Assembly: GCA_021808485.1 (NCBI GenBank)
Contig: JAKBBN010000007.1
Coordinates: 1 to 58,285 of the forward strand
DNA: 58,285 nt
Direction of reading: 5' to 3'
Source of the DNA: Planctomycetota bacterium
GTDB lineage: Bacteria > Planctomycetota > Phycisphaerae > WQYP01
Shown in pieces: positions 49,831 through 57,362 of this stretch. The notes beneath the pieces were generated by a model, which was not told the origin of the DNA, searched no databases, and saw nothing but the letters and a program-made list of their open reading frames with translations. The stretch's first letter is position 1. The number at the start of each line of letters is the position of its first letter. Position numbers and translations under genes: made by a program.

Positions 49831-50328
49831 TCAAGCTGATTGCGCCGTTGCCGCATCAGGGGTTTCGCGGTTCAACTGCAGTTGCCGTTTTAATTGCTCA
49901 AGCCTATGCGCAAATTCGCCAAAGCCCTTGGGGCATTGCTTTTTCAGACGATCCACCTTGATCGTATGGGCAACATTCGCGTAAAGCTTGGCGTCCGCAG
50001 TTTTGCCGGTAGCGCCTTTCACCAGCTTGTTGAGGTGCTCCTTGGGATTCGGAATGCTTTCCGGCTCGGGCTGGGTGTGAATAGTGACACCCAGGACCTT
50101 GCTCAACGCCTGTTCGTCGGCAAAAATCCACGCATCGAAAGCTTCCACCGCCGCACCCATGGCGCGGGGAAATTGCAGTTTTCCTTGGTCGTTGTAATCT
50201 TGAGCCTCGGAAATTTCATCTTCACGATCCGCTTCACCGTCGCGATCCACCAACAAAACGATCGCATCGAATTTGTTTTTGTAAGCATACATGAGCCACC
50301 CCACAACTGCCCCGGAATTACGCCACAT
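49831..50328 (-). pseudogene. 5'-truncated DUF4276-family gene
   Basis: The readable part matches the C-terminal two thirds of DUF4276 proteins (TOPRIM-like, found in some defence and nuclease contexts): WLMYAYKNKFDAIVLLVDRDGE, FDAWIFADEQALSKVLG and IPNPKEHLNKL. Normal members start with a strand and Glu motif about 50-70 residues earlier; here the frame upstream runs through the 3' end of mqnE and encodes nothing family-like. Possible starts are ATG 50328 (overlapping mqnE by 11 nt) and ATG 50292. I read it as a remnant left by a deletion or recombination next to mqnE; a short functional protein is not excluded. Confidence 0.6.
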
Positions 50329-51532
50329 GCCAATCCTGGCCATTGCGGATAACGCGGCGGTACAACGTGTCGCGTTCCACGGGAATATAGCCCGCTTCCA
50401 CCACCAGGCGGCGAATGTCCGCCACATCCTGTTCCTGGTGCTGATTTCCATGGCCGCCCTCGCGTTTGGTTATGTCATACCACACCACGGTGCCATCCAA
50501 GTCATCCACACCAAAATTGAGACTGACTTGCGAAAGTTTCATGCTTTGCATGATCCAGAAGGCTTTGACATGCGGAAAATTCGGCAGCATCAGCCGCGAA
50601 ATGGCCAGCATTTTCATATCTTCAAGGCCGGTGTTGCCGGGCAGATGGCCCAGTTCGCTGCCATCGGGAATAAACGACAGCGGGATAATCGTTTGAAAGC
50701 CGGGAGCCGCATCCTGCAATTCCCGCAGCTTGATCAAATGGTTGACCCGTTCGGCCCGCGTTTCCACATGGCCGTAAAGGATGGTGGCGTTGGTGGCGAT
50801 GCCCAGCTCATGCGCGACCTTATGCACATTCAGCCAGCCGTCACTGCGGAGCTTCCCCTTGAAAACTTCGTCATGCACGCGGTCGTCAAACACTTCCGCG
50901 CCGCCGCCGGGCATGGAACCGAGTCCATGTTCGCGCAGGGCGATGAGCACTTCCCGAACGGAAAGTTTGGATATTTTTGTGAAATGGTCAATTTCAATCG
51001 CGGTAAAGCACTTTAAATGCAGGCGGGGGAATCTGGCCCGCAGTCCGGAAAGCATTTCCAGGTACCATTCAAACGGCAGCCACGGGTGCAGACCGCCGAC
51101 GATATGAATTTCGGTTGCGCCAATTTTGTCCGCTTCGGCGGCAATCTGATAGACTTTTTCCAGGTCATACTCATACGCTCCCTCTTCGCCGCGCTTTCGC
51201 TGAAATTCGCAGAATTTGCAGGACAAAGCGCAAATATTGGAATAATTGATATGCCGGTTTATGTTGTAATAGGCCACGCGGCCATGCATGGCCTCGCGGA
51301 CGGCATTGGCAATATGGCCAACGGCGAAAATATCGCGTGAATTCCACAGGGCCATGCCGTCGGCAAAGTCCAGTCGCTTTCCGCCGGCAATTTTTTCCGC
51401 TATCGGCCGCAGCGACATATCGGAAATTGATCCAATGTCCAGATAGTCCGCCGGATTGGAACTCTGCCCAATAGTCGAAGTTGTGGTTTCCCCGTCGCGG
51501 GTTGCCATGGCGGGGGGGTCAAGTGAAATCAT
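50318..51532 (-). CDS. mqnE: Aminofutalosine synthase
   Basis: 404-residue radical-SAM enzyme of the futalosine menaquinone pathway, acting on chorismate-derived enolpyruvyl-benzoate and SAM. Radical-SAM Cys triad C101-x3-C105-x2-C108 in NICALSCKFC, then AYEYDLEKV, THE-like EIHIVGGLHPWLPFEWYLEM and LGSMPGGGAEVFDD, which separate MqnE from MqnC. ATG 51532 is chosen because GGAG lies 7 nt upstream; the frame extends to a GTG at 51583. Menaquinone fits anaerobic or microaerobic respiration with complex I in this window. No other mqn genes are adjacent. Confidence 0.93.
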   Translation of the reverse strand: MISLDPPAMATRDGETTTSTIGQSSNPADYLDIGSISDMSLRPIAEKIAGGKRLDFADGMALWNSRDIFAVGHIANAVREAMHGRVAYYNINRHINYSNICALSCKFCEFQRKRGEEGAYEYDLEKVYQIAAEADKIGATEIHIVGGLHPWLPFEWYLEMLSGLRARFPRLHLKCFTAIEIDHFTKISKLSVREVLIALREHGLGSMPGGGAEVFDDRVHDEVFKGKLRSDGWLNVHKVAHELGIATNATILYGHVETRAERVNHLIKLRELQDAAPGFQTIIPLSFIPDGSELGHLPGNTGLEDMKMLAISRLMLPNFPHVKAFWIMQSMKLSQVSLNFGVDDLDGTVVWYDITKREGGHGNQHQEQDVADIRRLVVEAGYIPVERDTLYRRVIRNGQDWHVA

Positions 51533-51636
51533 CAAATGCTCCAATTTCAGCGGCATATCCAGATCGGTTTTCCAGGATAACACCGATCCGTGGGGCCAAA
51601 TCAGTGCCGCCGCCAGTGGCTTGACGGCACCGGTTA

Positions 51637-51666
51637 ATTGTAGCGTCGGCCGGCGGTGGCTACCAA
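51637..51666 (-). promoter_or_regulatory. Promoter candidate for mqnE
   Basis: Minus-strand TTGGTA (51661-51666), 18-nt spacer, TACAAT (51637-51642); leader of about 100 nt. Confidence 0.4.
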
Positions 51667-51831
51667 TTGCCGTGGTTGCCGCCTGTACCGGCTCTCCTGG
51701 ATACAGATTAATGCCTCGGCGGCAGCGTTAATGACCAAAGGCAGGCCATCGCTTACCCCCGTGGTTTGTGTCAGCGACCCGCGATAGCCTGGCTGGATAC
51801 GTTCTGGGCCAATCTAATAAGTAGATCGGCC

Positions 51832-51860
51832 TTGTTTTGCGGTTAAAATAATGCTAAACT
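51832..51860 (+). promoter_or_regulatory. Promoter candidate for the cys operon
   Basis: TTGTTT, 17-nt spacer, TAAACT. The dyad ATAAAAC-N6-GTTTTAT (51872-51891) starts about 11 nt after the -10, a common place for a repressor site. Confidence 0.5.
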
Positions 51861-51953
51861 AACAAAGGTCTATAAAACAGATAGGTTTTATCGACGATAG
51901 TGGAATGACGGAGTAATGTTGCGGCTTATGCGGGCCGCGGTAGGCTGTATGCT

Positions 51954-52580
51954 ATGAATTTAAAATCGACCAATGTTGTCTGGCATGATGGAAAAGTGGC
52001 GCAAGCCCAGCGTGCTGCGGTTACCGGGTCCACCGGGTGCGTGGTCTGGCTGACCGGGCTTTCCGGCTGCGGCAAATCCACCATTGCCATGCAGTTGGAA
52101 CAGCGATTGATCAGCCGTGGGCGTGCGGCCTACGTGCTGGATGGGGATAATTTGCGCCATGGCCTGAATGGTGATCTTGGTTTTACGGCCGCGGACCGCA
52201 CGGAAAATATTCGTCGCGCCGGCGAAGCGGCGAAGCTTTTTTCCGATGCGGGGCTGATTGTCATTTGCAGTTTTATCAGTCCGTTTGCGGCGGACCGGGC
52301 CGCCGTGCGGGGCAAACTGGCGGATAAATTCGTGGAAGTGTTTGTGGATGCCCCGCTGGAAGTCTGCACTGCCCGCGATCCCAAAGGTCTTTATAAAAAA
52401 GCGCGGGAAGCGCAAGCCCAGGGGAGGCCCATGCTGATGACCGGCATGGATCAGGCGTATGAAGTTCCCCGGAATCCGGAAGTTCATCTGCATACAGACC
52501 GGCAAGGCGTACAGGAATGTGTAGAAGCCATTGAGGCGTTCTTGTCCGGGCGGAACATTTTTACCTCGGGAAATCCATGA
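51954..52580 (+). CDS. cysC: Adenylyl-sulfate kinase
   Basis: 208 residues; phosphorylates APS to PAPS. Walker A GLSGCGKST (residues 35-43), then YVLDGDNLRHGLNGDLGF, RTENIRRAGEAAKLF, ICSFISPF, and VFVDAPLEVCTARDPKGLYKKAR, all CysC hallmarks. Length is normal. Only a weak TAGG precedes the ATG. Its stop overlaps the ATG of the PHP gene (ATGA), and cysH follows, so the three are co-translated. ATP sulfurylase (cysD/N or sat) is not in the window. Confidence 0.95.
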   Translation: MNLKSTNVVWHDGKVAQAQRAAVTGSTGCVVWLTGLSGCGKSTIAMQLEQRLISRGRAAYVLDGDNLRHGLNGDLGFTAADRTENIRRAGEAAKLFSDAGLIVICSFISPFAADRAAVRGKLADKFVEVFVDAPLEVCTARDPKGLYKKAREAQAQGRPMLMTGMDQAYEVPRNPEVHLHTDRQGVQECVEAIEAFLSGRNIFTSGNP

Positions 52581-53530
52581 AGAATCAATCCGGCAATACC
52601 CATTGGGTAGATTTGCATACCCATTCCACCGCCAGTGACGGCAGCCTGACGCCGCCGCGCCTGATCGCCAGCGCCAAAAATGCCGGCCTGGTGGGTCTGG
52701 CCCTGACCGATCATGACACCGGCAACGGACTTCTGGAAGCGGCCGCCGCAGCGGCGGAGGCGGGATTGCGTTTTGTGCCGGGGATTGAAATTTCCGCGGA
52801 ATTTCCCCATCCCGGCACCATGCACCTGCTGGGCTATTTTATTGATCCTATTTCCCCCGCGCTTAAGCGTATGAGTCAAATATTGCTGGAAGGACGCAAT
52901 TCACGCAATCCGCGCATTATTGCGCGGCTGAATGAACTGGGCTGCCATATAACCATGGACCAGGTGCAGGCGATTGCCCGCCGCGGTGTTACCGATGACC
53001 GGCCGGTGGTCATTGGCCGACCGCACATTGCCCAGGCCCTGGCGGAATCCGGCTGCGTGGCCAGTGTGAAGCAGGCCTTTGATGTTTACCTGGGTACAAC
53101 CGGCCAGGCTTATTTTGATAAAGAACGCCTGACGCGCAAACAGGCGATTGATTGCATTCATGATGCCGGCGGCCTGGCCGTGCTGGCGCATCCGGTGCAA
53201 TTGCGACTGGGAAATCCCGCGGAACTGGAAAACGTGGTTTCCAACCTTGTGGAAATCGGCTTGGACGGCATTGAAGCATGGCACAGCGACCATCGCCCGC
53301 AGGATAGCGAGATGATTTTGTCATTGGCCCGCAAATATAAACTGGTTCCCACCGGTGGATCCGATTTTCATGGAAACAGCAAGCCGGACATTGCCCTGGG
53401 ACTGGGGCGGCAAAACATTCGCGTTCCGGAGGCGGTGCTTGATGAGCTTGAAACCGCATGGCGGAACCGCCGGAACAGGCAACGGGCGGCCGCGGCCGGG
53501 CAGCCGGAGGCGGTGCACGATGGCAAATAA
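52577..53530 (+). CDS. PHP-domain phosphoesterase, probable 3',5'-nucleotide (PAP) phosphatase
   Basis: 317 residues. PHP motifs: WVDLHTHSTASDG (motif I), LALTDHDT (II), GIEISAEF, LAHPVQLRLG (III) and GGSDFHGN (IV), giving the trinuclear metal site. This fits the YciV/TrpH subfamily, some of which hydrolyse 3',5'-nucleotides including PAP. Placement between cysC and cysH, with overlaps on both sides (4 nt and 11 nt), suggests removal of PAP, the by-product of PAPS reduction or transfer. That assignment is inference; the subfamily also trims short RNAs. Confidence 0.85.
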   Translation: MKNQSGNTHWVDLHTHSTASDGSLTPPRLIASAKNAGLVGLALTDHDTGNGLLEAAAAAAEAGLRFVPGIEISAEFPHPGTMHLLGYFIDPISPALKRMSQILLEGRNSRNPRIIARLNELGCHITMDQVQAIARRGVTDDRPVVIGRPHIAQALAESGCVASVKQAFDVYLGTTGQAYFDKERLTRKQAIDCIHDAGGLAVLAHPVQLRLGNPAELENVVSNLVEIGLDGIEAWHSDHRPQDSEMILSLARKYKLVPTGGSDFHGNSKPDIALGLGRQNIRVPEAVLDELETAWRNRRNRQRAAAAGQPEAVHDGK

Positions 53531-54296
53531 TGTGGATCAACCGACGGTAGATGCGGCAGTGAACGGCGCGGCGCGATTTACGCCGGAGGAAGTGGAGAAT
53601 CTCAATACCCGTTTTGCCGGCGCACATCCGGTGGATATGGGCCGGTGGGCTGCGGAAACATTCGGTCGCGGGCTGGTGATGACCAGCAGCTTCGGTGCGG
53701 AAAGCATGTGCGCGATTCACATGATGATCAGCGCGATGCCGGACATACCGATTCTGTTTGTGAATACCGGTTATTTATTTCCACAGACGCTGGCGTTCAT
53801 GGAGCAGATGCGCCGCCGCTACAACTTAAATGTGCTGGAATATCACACGTTTAATGACCCGGTGGTGTGGCTTACGGTGAACGGCGAGCCGGACCCGCGA
53901 AGGCGGAACAATGTGGATGCCTGCTGCGCGGCAAACAAAAACGAAGTGTTCGACCGGGCCATGCGTGAATTGGCGCCGGCGGCATGGATCCGCGGGGTGC
54001 GTGCGCATCAATCCGATCATCGGTCCAAGATGAAGGTCGTGGAGTATTCGCGACGCGTCAATGCCTGGGCCATATCGCCGCTGCTGGGCTGGAGCCATCG
54101 ACAAATTTTCGACTACATGAAACAGCACCAGCTGCCGCATCATCCCATGTGGGAACTGGGATATGTTTCCATCGGCTGCAATCCGGAAACCTGCACCCGG
54201 CCGATAGGCATGGAAGATGACCATCGCAGCGGCCGCTGGGCCGGGCTGGATAAAAAAGAATGCGGCATTCACCTGGACCAGGGTGCGGGAATTTGA
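53520..54296 (+). CDS. cysH: APS/PAPS reductase
   Basis: 258 residues; reduces activated sulfate to sulfite. Substrate loop TSSFGAESMCAIHM, PILFVNTGYLFPQT, IRGVRAHQS and the C-terminal KKECGIHLD with catalytic Cys248. A Cys pair C135-C136 (DACCAANK) and a second pair C220/C225 (IGCNPETCTRP) resemble the [4Fe-4S] site of APS-type reductases, but the second pair is C-x4-C rather than the usual C-x2-C. The start is ATG 53520 (GGAGG 9 nt upstream); the open frame from 53355 lies over the PHP gene. With cysC present, the substrate could be APS or PAPS. Confidence 0.92.
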   Translation: MANNVDQPTVDAAVNGAARFTPEEVENLNTRFAGAHPVDMGRWAAETFGRGLVMTSSFGAESMCAIHMMISAMPDIPILFVNTGYLFPQTLAFMEQMRRRYNLNVLEYHTFNDPVVWLTVNGEPDPRRRNNVDACCAANKNEVFDRAMRELAPAAWIRGVRAHQSDHRSKMKVVEYSRRVNAWAISPLLGWSHRQIFDYMKQHQLPHHPMWELGYVSIGCNPETCTRPIGMEDDHRSGRWAGLDKKECGIHLDQGAGI

Positions 54297-54306
54297 GTGG
54301 AAGGCT

Positions 54307-55389
54307 TCACGCCCATTCAATGCGTGATTCGCCGGCGGCCTTTTTCACTTTCCCCAGGAAAAATGGTTTTTCGCCCAATGCCCGCAAGTGGGCCATTACC
54401 GCACGGGTAAACGCCGGACCCACCACAATCACATAGCCGATGCCCATGTTAAACACGTTGAGCATTTCCACCGGTTCAACCGGTCCATGTTTGGCCAGAA
54501 ACTGGAAAATGGGGGGGATCGGCCATGAATCGCGTTTGATTTTGGCGATCATTCCGTCCGGCAGCACACGGGGCAGATTTCCCGGCAGGCCGCTGCCGGT
54601 GATATGACTCATGGCTTTGACCACGCGTTTGACTTTATATTGTTTAAGCAGTCCAAGCACGGATTTCACATAAATGCGGGTCGGTTCCAGCAGTTCCTCA
54701 CCCAAGGTGCGGCCGAATTCCGGAATTTGATCATTGGGGGAAAGGCCGAGCTTGTCAAAGCAGATTTTTCTTGCCAGGGCATAACCGTTGGAATGCACGC
54801 CGCTGCTCGCCAGGCCGATGATGCTGTCTCCGGGGCGGACGCTTGCGCTATCCAGCATATGGCCGCGTTCAACGACGCCGACGGCGAACCCCGCCATGTC
54901 AAATTCCCCGGGTGCATACACGCTGGGCATTTCCGCGGTTTCACCGCCCAGCAGGGCCGCACCGGCCTGCAGGCAGCCGTCGGAGATGCCTTTTACCATG
55001 GCCGTCGTAATTTCCGGATCCAGTTTATGCACCGCCAGGTAATCCAGAAAGAACAGCGGCTCGCCGCCCTGCACAATCAGGTCATTGACGTTCATGGCGA
55101 CCAGATCAATACCGACCGTGTCATATTTTTTCATTTGGGCGGCAATTTTGATTTTGGTGCCGACGCCGTCGGTGCAGGCGATAAGAACCGGCTCCTTGTA
55201 ATTTCGCGCAAAGAGCTTTTCGTTAAAGTCCAGCCTGAACAGGCCGGCGAAGGCCCCATATTTGCCCAGTACCCGCGGGCTGTAAGTCCGGGCGCACAGG
55301 TGCTTGATATTGTCGACCATGGTGTCGCCGGCGTCGATGTCCACCCCGGCCTGTTTGTATGTCACAAATTCGTTTTTCTTGGCTGTCAT
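54307..55389 (-). CDS. purM: Phosphoribosylformylglycinamidine cyclo-ligase (AIR synthetase)
   Basis: 360 residues; fifth step of purine synthesis. Landmarks: YKQAGVDIDAGD, ACTDGVGTKIKIA, GIDLVAMNVNDLIVQGGEPL, ALLGGETAEMP, GLASSGVHSNGYALARKI, and GSGLPGNLPRVLP. Length is normal. It is convergent with cysH (10 nt). No Shine-Dalgarno sequence; a -10-like TAAACT lies 10 nt before the ATG, so the leader may be only a few nt. Confidence 0.96.
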   Translation of the reverse strand: MTAKKNEFVTYKQAGVDIDAGDTMVDNIKHLCARTYSPRVLGKYGAFAGLFRLDFNEKLFARNYKEPVLIACTDGVGTKIKIAAQMKKYDTVGIDLVAMNVNDLIVQGGEPLFFLDYLAVHKLDPEITTAMVKGISDGCLQAGAALLGGETAEMPSVYAPGEFDMAGFAVGVVERGHMLDSASVRPGDSIIGLASSGVHSNGYALARKICFDKLGLSPNDQIPEFGRTLGEELLEPTRIYVKSVLGLLKQYKVKRVVKAMSHITGSGLPGNLPRVLPDGMIAKIKRDSWPIPPIFQFLAKHGPVEPVEMLNVFNMGIGYVIVVGPAFTRAVMAHLRALGEKPFFLGKVKKAAGESRIEWA

Positions 55390-55399
55390 AGTGGCGGAA

Positions 55400-55428
55400 A
55401 GTTTAGCAGAACAGGGACGAAAGCGAAA
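55400..55428 (-). promoter_or_regulatory. Promoter candidate for purM (very short leader)
   Basis: Minus-strand TAAACT (55400-55405) 17 nt after a weak TTTCGC (55423-55428). The transcription start would fall about 3 nt before the ATG. Confidence 0.4.
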
Positions 55429-55607
55429 TACGGCCTGAAGTTCCCCGAGATTTTGGGTGGATGGGGAAACGTCTGACCGTTGCGGGTAATCGCGGGCGGC
55501 CGCGGGCCGGGCCGCTGCAAAGCCGGCCGGGGCGGCAGTAAAGGACTCCGCCGATCCGGCGGGGGCCTTTCAGGTTTACGAATGTGCCCAACCGGGGTAC
55601 CGTCCAC

Positions 55608-55913
55608 TCACAATGGTGCATGCGCGGCTTTTGTCCTCTTGCGATAGGCATCAAATGCGGCGCGGCCGGCCGGTGTCAGCCGAAGCAGGGTCTGGGGTAC
55701 TTTGCCGCGATATGTTTTTTCAATTTCGACATAGCCGGCTTTTTCCAGCCGCGCCAAGTGGCCGGAAAGATTACCCTTGTTCATTTCCGTTTCGTTGAGC
55801 AGGTAAAGAAAATCACATTCTTTGACTGCCGACAGCAGCGTAACAATCATTAACCTGGCGGGTTCATGAATAACCCGGTCAAGTTCAAGAATAGCCTGAA
55901 GTTGCTTGTTCAT
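55608..55913 (-). CDS. Small winged-helix transcriptional regulator
   Basis: 101 residues, a single MarR/ArsR-like winged-helix domain: LDRVIHEPARLMIVTLL, LLNETEMNKGNLSGHLARLEKAG (recognition helix), YVEIEKTYRGKVPQTLLRLT (wing), ending AGRAAFDAYRK. ATG 55913 was chosen: GGAG is 6 nt upstream and it overlaps the stop of the membrane gene as ATGA; the longer frame to 56183 is a shadow. It is co-transcribed with the membrane protein and probably represses their shared promoter, which carries a palindrome (inference). Confidence 0.85.
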   Translation of the reverse strand: MNKQLQAILELDRVIHEPARLMIVTLLSAVKECDFLYLLNETEMNKGNLSGHLARLEKAGYVEIEKTYRGKVPQTLLRLTPAGRAAFDAYRKRTKAAHAPL

Positions 55914-56590
55914 TCCGGCTCCGGAGCGGCGGATTTCGTATGGCGAACGTAGGAATAGAGAGTGCCCGCGGCAGAGCCAAGCCACAGCATTCCAACCAGC
56001 AGAACCGGCGGCCGCGCCCACTGGCCGAAATCTCCGGGAGCGGTGACCGCCAATATACCGACTCCCATGACCATAGAAAGACACACGATCCATTTCCACC
56101 GGTGTTTTCCGCCCGTCCGGGATATCCAAATTGGGTATGCCGCCACACTGATGATGATCAGCAGGACAACGCGCAAATTCCACACCTTTGGACCCAGATT
56201 CCAGTTCACGTTAACCATCCCCATCACGTGATGTGTCTTGATCAAGAAAGCAAAACCGACCACGGCAAGGATCACGACCAGGCGGACGATGACGGTCGTG
56301 ATCCACCACCGGAGGCCTCTGCGGGGGTAGGCGACGTAGCCGGTGCGCGGCCAGGTGATGAATCGCTTGATCGCACGGCGGACCCCAAAGGCGAGGCCCA
56401 ACGCCAGCATCAGAGCCGCAAGTATCACCACGACGCGCAACCGCGTGGAGGCGTTTTGGGGCAGCAATGCCTCCAGATAGCCTGCCAGGGCATAACCCCA
56501 CAGAATGAGGCCGACGACCATTTCACCGGTACCGTCAATATTGTCATAGCGTTTGGGCCGGGCGATGTAGTTTTGCAAATCCGACTTCAT
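55910..56590 (-). CDS. Membrane protein of unknown function paired with winged-helix regulator
   Basis: 226 residues, about six hydrophobic segments (MVVGLILWGYALAGYLEAL, VVVILAALMLALGLAFGV, WWITTVIVRLVVILAVVGFAF, VWNLRVVLLIIISVAAYPIW, WKWIVCLSMVMGVGILAV, PPVLLVGMLWLGSAAGTLYS). Linkers are basic. I do not recognise the family. No Shine-Dalgarno sequence; the -10 ends 7 nt before the ATG, so translation is probably leaderless. First gene of the pair with the wHTH regulator. Confidence 0.75.
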   Translation of the reverse strand: MKSDLQNYIARPKRYDNIDGTGEMVVGLILWGYALAGYLEALLPQNASTRLRVVVILAALMLALGLAFGVRRAIKRFITWPRTGYVAYPRRGLRWWITTVIVRLVVILAVVGFAFLIKTHHVMGMVNVNWNLGPKVWNLRVVLLIIISVAAYPIWISRTGGKHRWKWIVCLSMVMGVGILAVTAPGDFGQWARPPVLLVGMLWLGSAAGTLYSYVRHTKSAAPEPE

Positions 56591-56597
56591 GCAATCT

Positions 56598-56626
56598 AGT
56601 TTATATCACAAACTTGTTTGTGTCAA
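56598..56626 (-). promoter_or_regulatory. Promoter of the membrane protein/wHTH pair
   Basis: Minus-strand TTGACA (56621-56626, perfect -35), 17-nt spacer, TAAACT (56598-56603). The ATG follows 7 nt after the -10, so the transcript is expected to be leaderless. Confidence 0.65.
56607..56622. promoter_or_regulatory. Operator in the promoter spacer
   Basis: Perfect palindrome CACAAAC-TT-GTTTGTG lying almost wholly between the -35 and -10. This position is typical of repressor sites that block RNA polymerase. The downstream wHTH protein is the obvious candidate ligand. Confidence 0.65.
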
Positions 56627-56929
56627 ATGAATTGCTATGGCGGCTGGAGCCCGCAAGTGATTCCCAATTTGCCGCGGGCACGGCCCGGAAAGCTGCCCAA
56701 ATCCCGCCGCCGACCGGCCAAATCTGATTTCCACGCAGCAAAAGCAGGGCGGCAACTTGCTAAAATAGGATTTGAGTTCCGGAGCGGTAAATCACGGGAT
56801 ATCGTATAAACGGCCAGCGGCGACCCGCGCAATCCGACACCCCAACTGTCCAGAGTTTCCTGACCACAGCTTCATGGCCACAGTGTCATCACCGGAGTCT
56901 TATGACCGGGGGTTGAATTCGTCGGCATT

Positions 56930-56938
56930 TGATATAAT
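56930..56938 (+). promoter_or_regulatory. Extended -10 promoter of the 56957 gene
   Basis: TGA-TATAAT, a TGn extended -10 with perfect hexamer. The leader would be about 12 nt and contain AAGG. Confidence 0.5.
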
Positions 56939-56956
56939 GACCCACCAAGGTTGTTT

Positions 56957-57205
56957 ATGAATACCGGCGAAAAGCAGATCTGGTTTCCGGCCAAGAGATA
57001 CGGTTGGGGTTGGGGGCTGCCCTGTTGCTGGCAAGGATGGGTGATATACGCCATATGGCTGGCCTTGCTTTGCGGCGGCGGAATTTTTCTGGCGCCGATT
57101 AATATAGGTCTGTATGTCGCCTATGCCTGCGTGTTGGGCGTCGGCTTGTTTATCGTCGTTTTTATCAAAGGGGAGAGACCTCGCTGGCGTTGGGGAAAAG
57201 ATTAG
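56957..57205 (+). CDS. Small membrane protein
   Basis: 82 residues with two hydrophobic helices (WQGWVIYAIWLALLCGGGIF and IGLYVAYACVLGVGLFIVVF). The aromatic N-terminus (IWFPAKRYGWGWGLP) and basic tail (KGERPRWRWGKD) are like small conserved membrane proteins of unknown function. ATG 56957 is chosen over TTG 56951: AAGG is 6-7 nt upstream. Confidence 0.65.
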   Translation: MNTGEKQIWFPAKRYGWGWGLPCCWQGWVIYAIWLALLCGGGIFLAPINIGLYVAYACVLGVGLFIVVFIKGERPRWRWGKD

Positions 57206-57212
57206 CGGGCTT

Positions 57213-57362
57213 TCAGAGGGCTTCCCATGAATGACCGGCACAATTCGAAAATACGTCAATAGCTTCAAGGATGGATTGCCGGGCCTGCCGCTGCGTCGCG
57301 TACCCCTGCCGATGGATCAGTTCCGTCTTAAGCGCGGACCAAAAACTTTCCATGCGGCACCA
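57213..57362 (-). pseudogene. 3' relic of an IS3-family transposase (orfB)
   Basis: About 46 codons resembling the C-terminus of IS3-family OrfB: RMESFWSALKTELIHRQGYA, then TQRQARQSILEAIDVF and a worn HS-x-x-L end. In intact OrfB the Glu of this MESF block is the last catalytic residue of the DDE triad, so the relic starts at the catalytic E and lacks the rest. No inverted repeats or orfA remain. Its left end stops at 57213 and its right part overlaps, in another frame, the 3' end of the PEP-CTERM-like gene. Confidence 0.7.

Larger units (their letters stand above)
51533..51953. other. Divergent intergenic region, mqnE / cysC
   Basis: 421 bp, no gene seen. It holds one promoter candidate in each direction and two dyads near the cysC side: ATAAAAC/GTTTTAT (51872-51891) and TATCG-A-CGATA (51889-51899), both in the predicted cysC leader. 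Confidence 0.4.
56591..56956. other. Divergent intergenic region, wHTH pair / small membrane protein
   Basis: 366 bp without a credible gene. Apart from the two promoters and the operator listed separately, I see nothing I can name. Confidence 0.4.

Noticed and set aside
53355..53519. N-terminal extension of cysH
   Set aside because: These codons overlap the conserved end of the PHP gene and are Arg-rich; GGAGG precedes ATG 53520.
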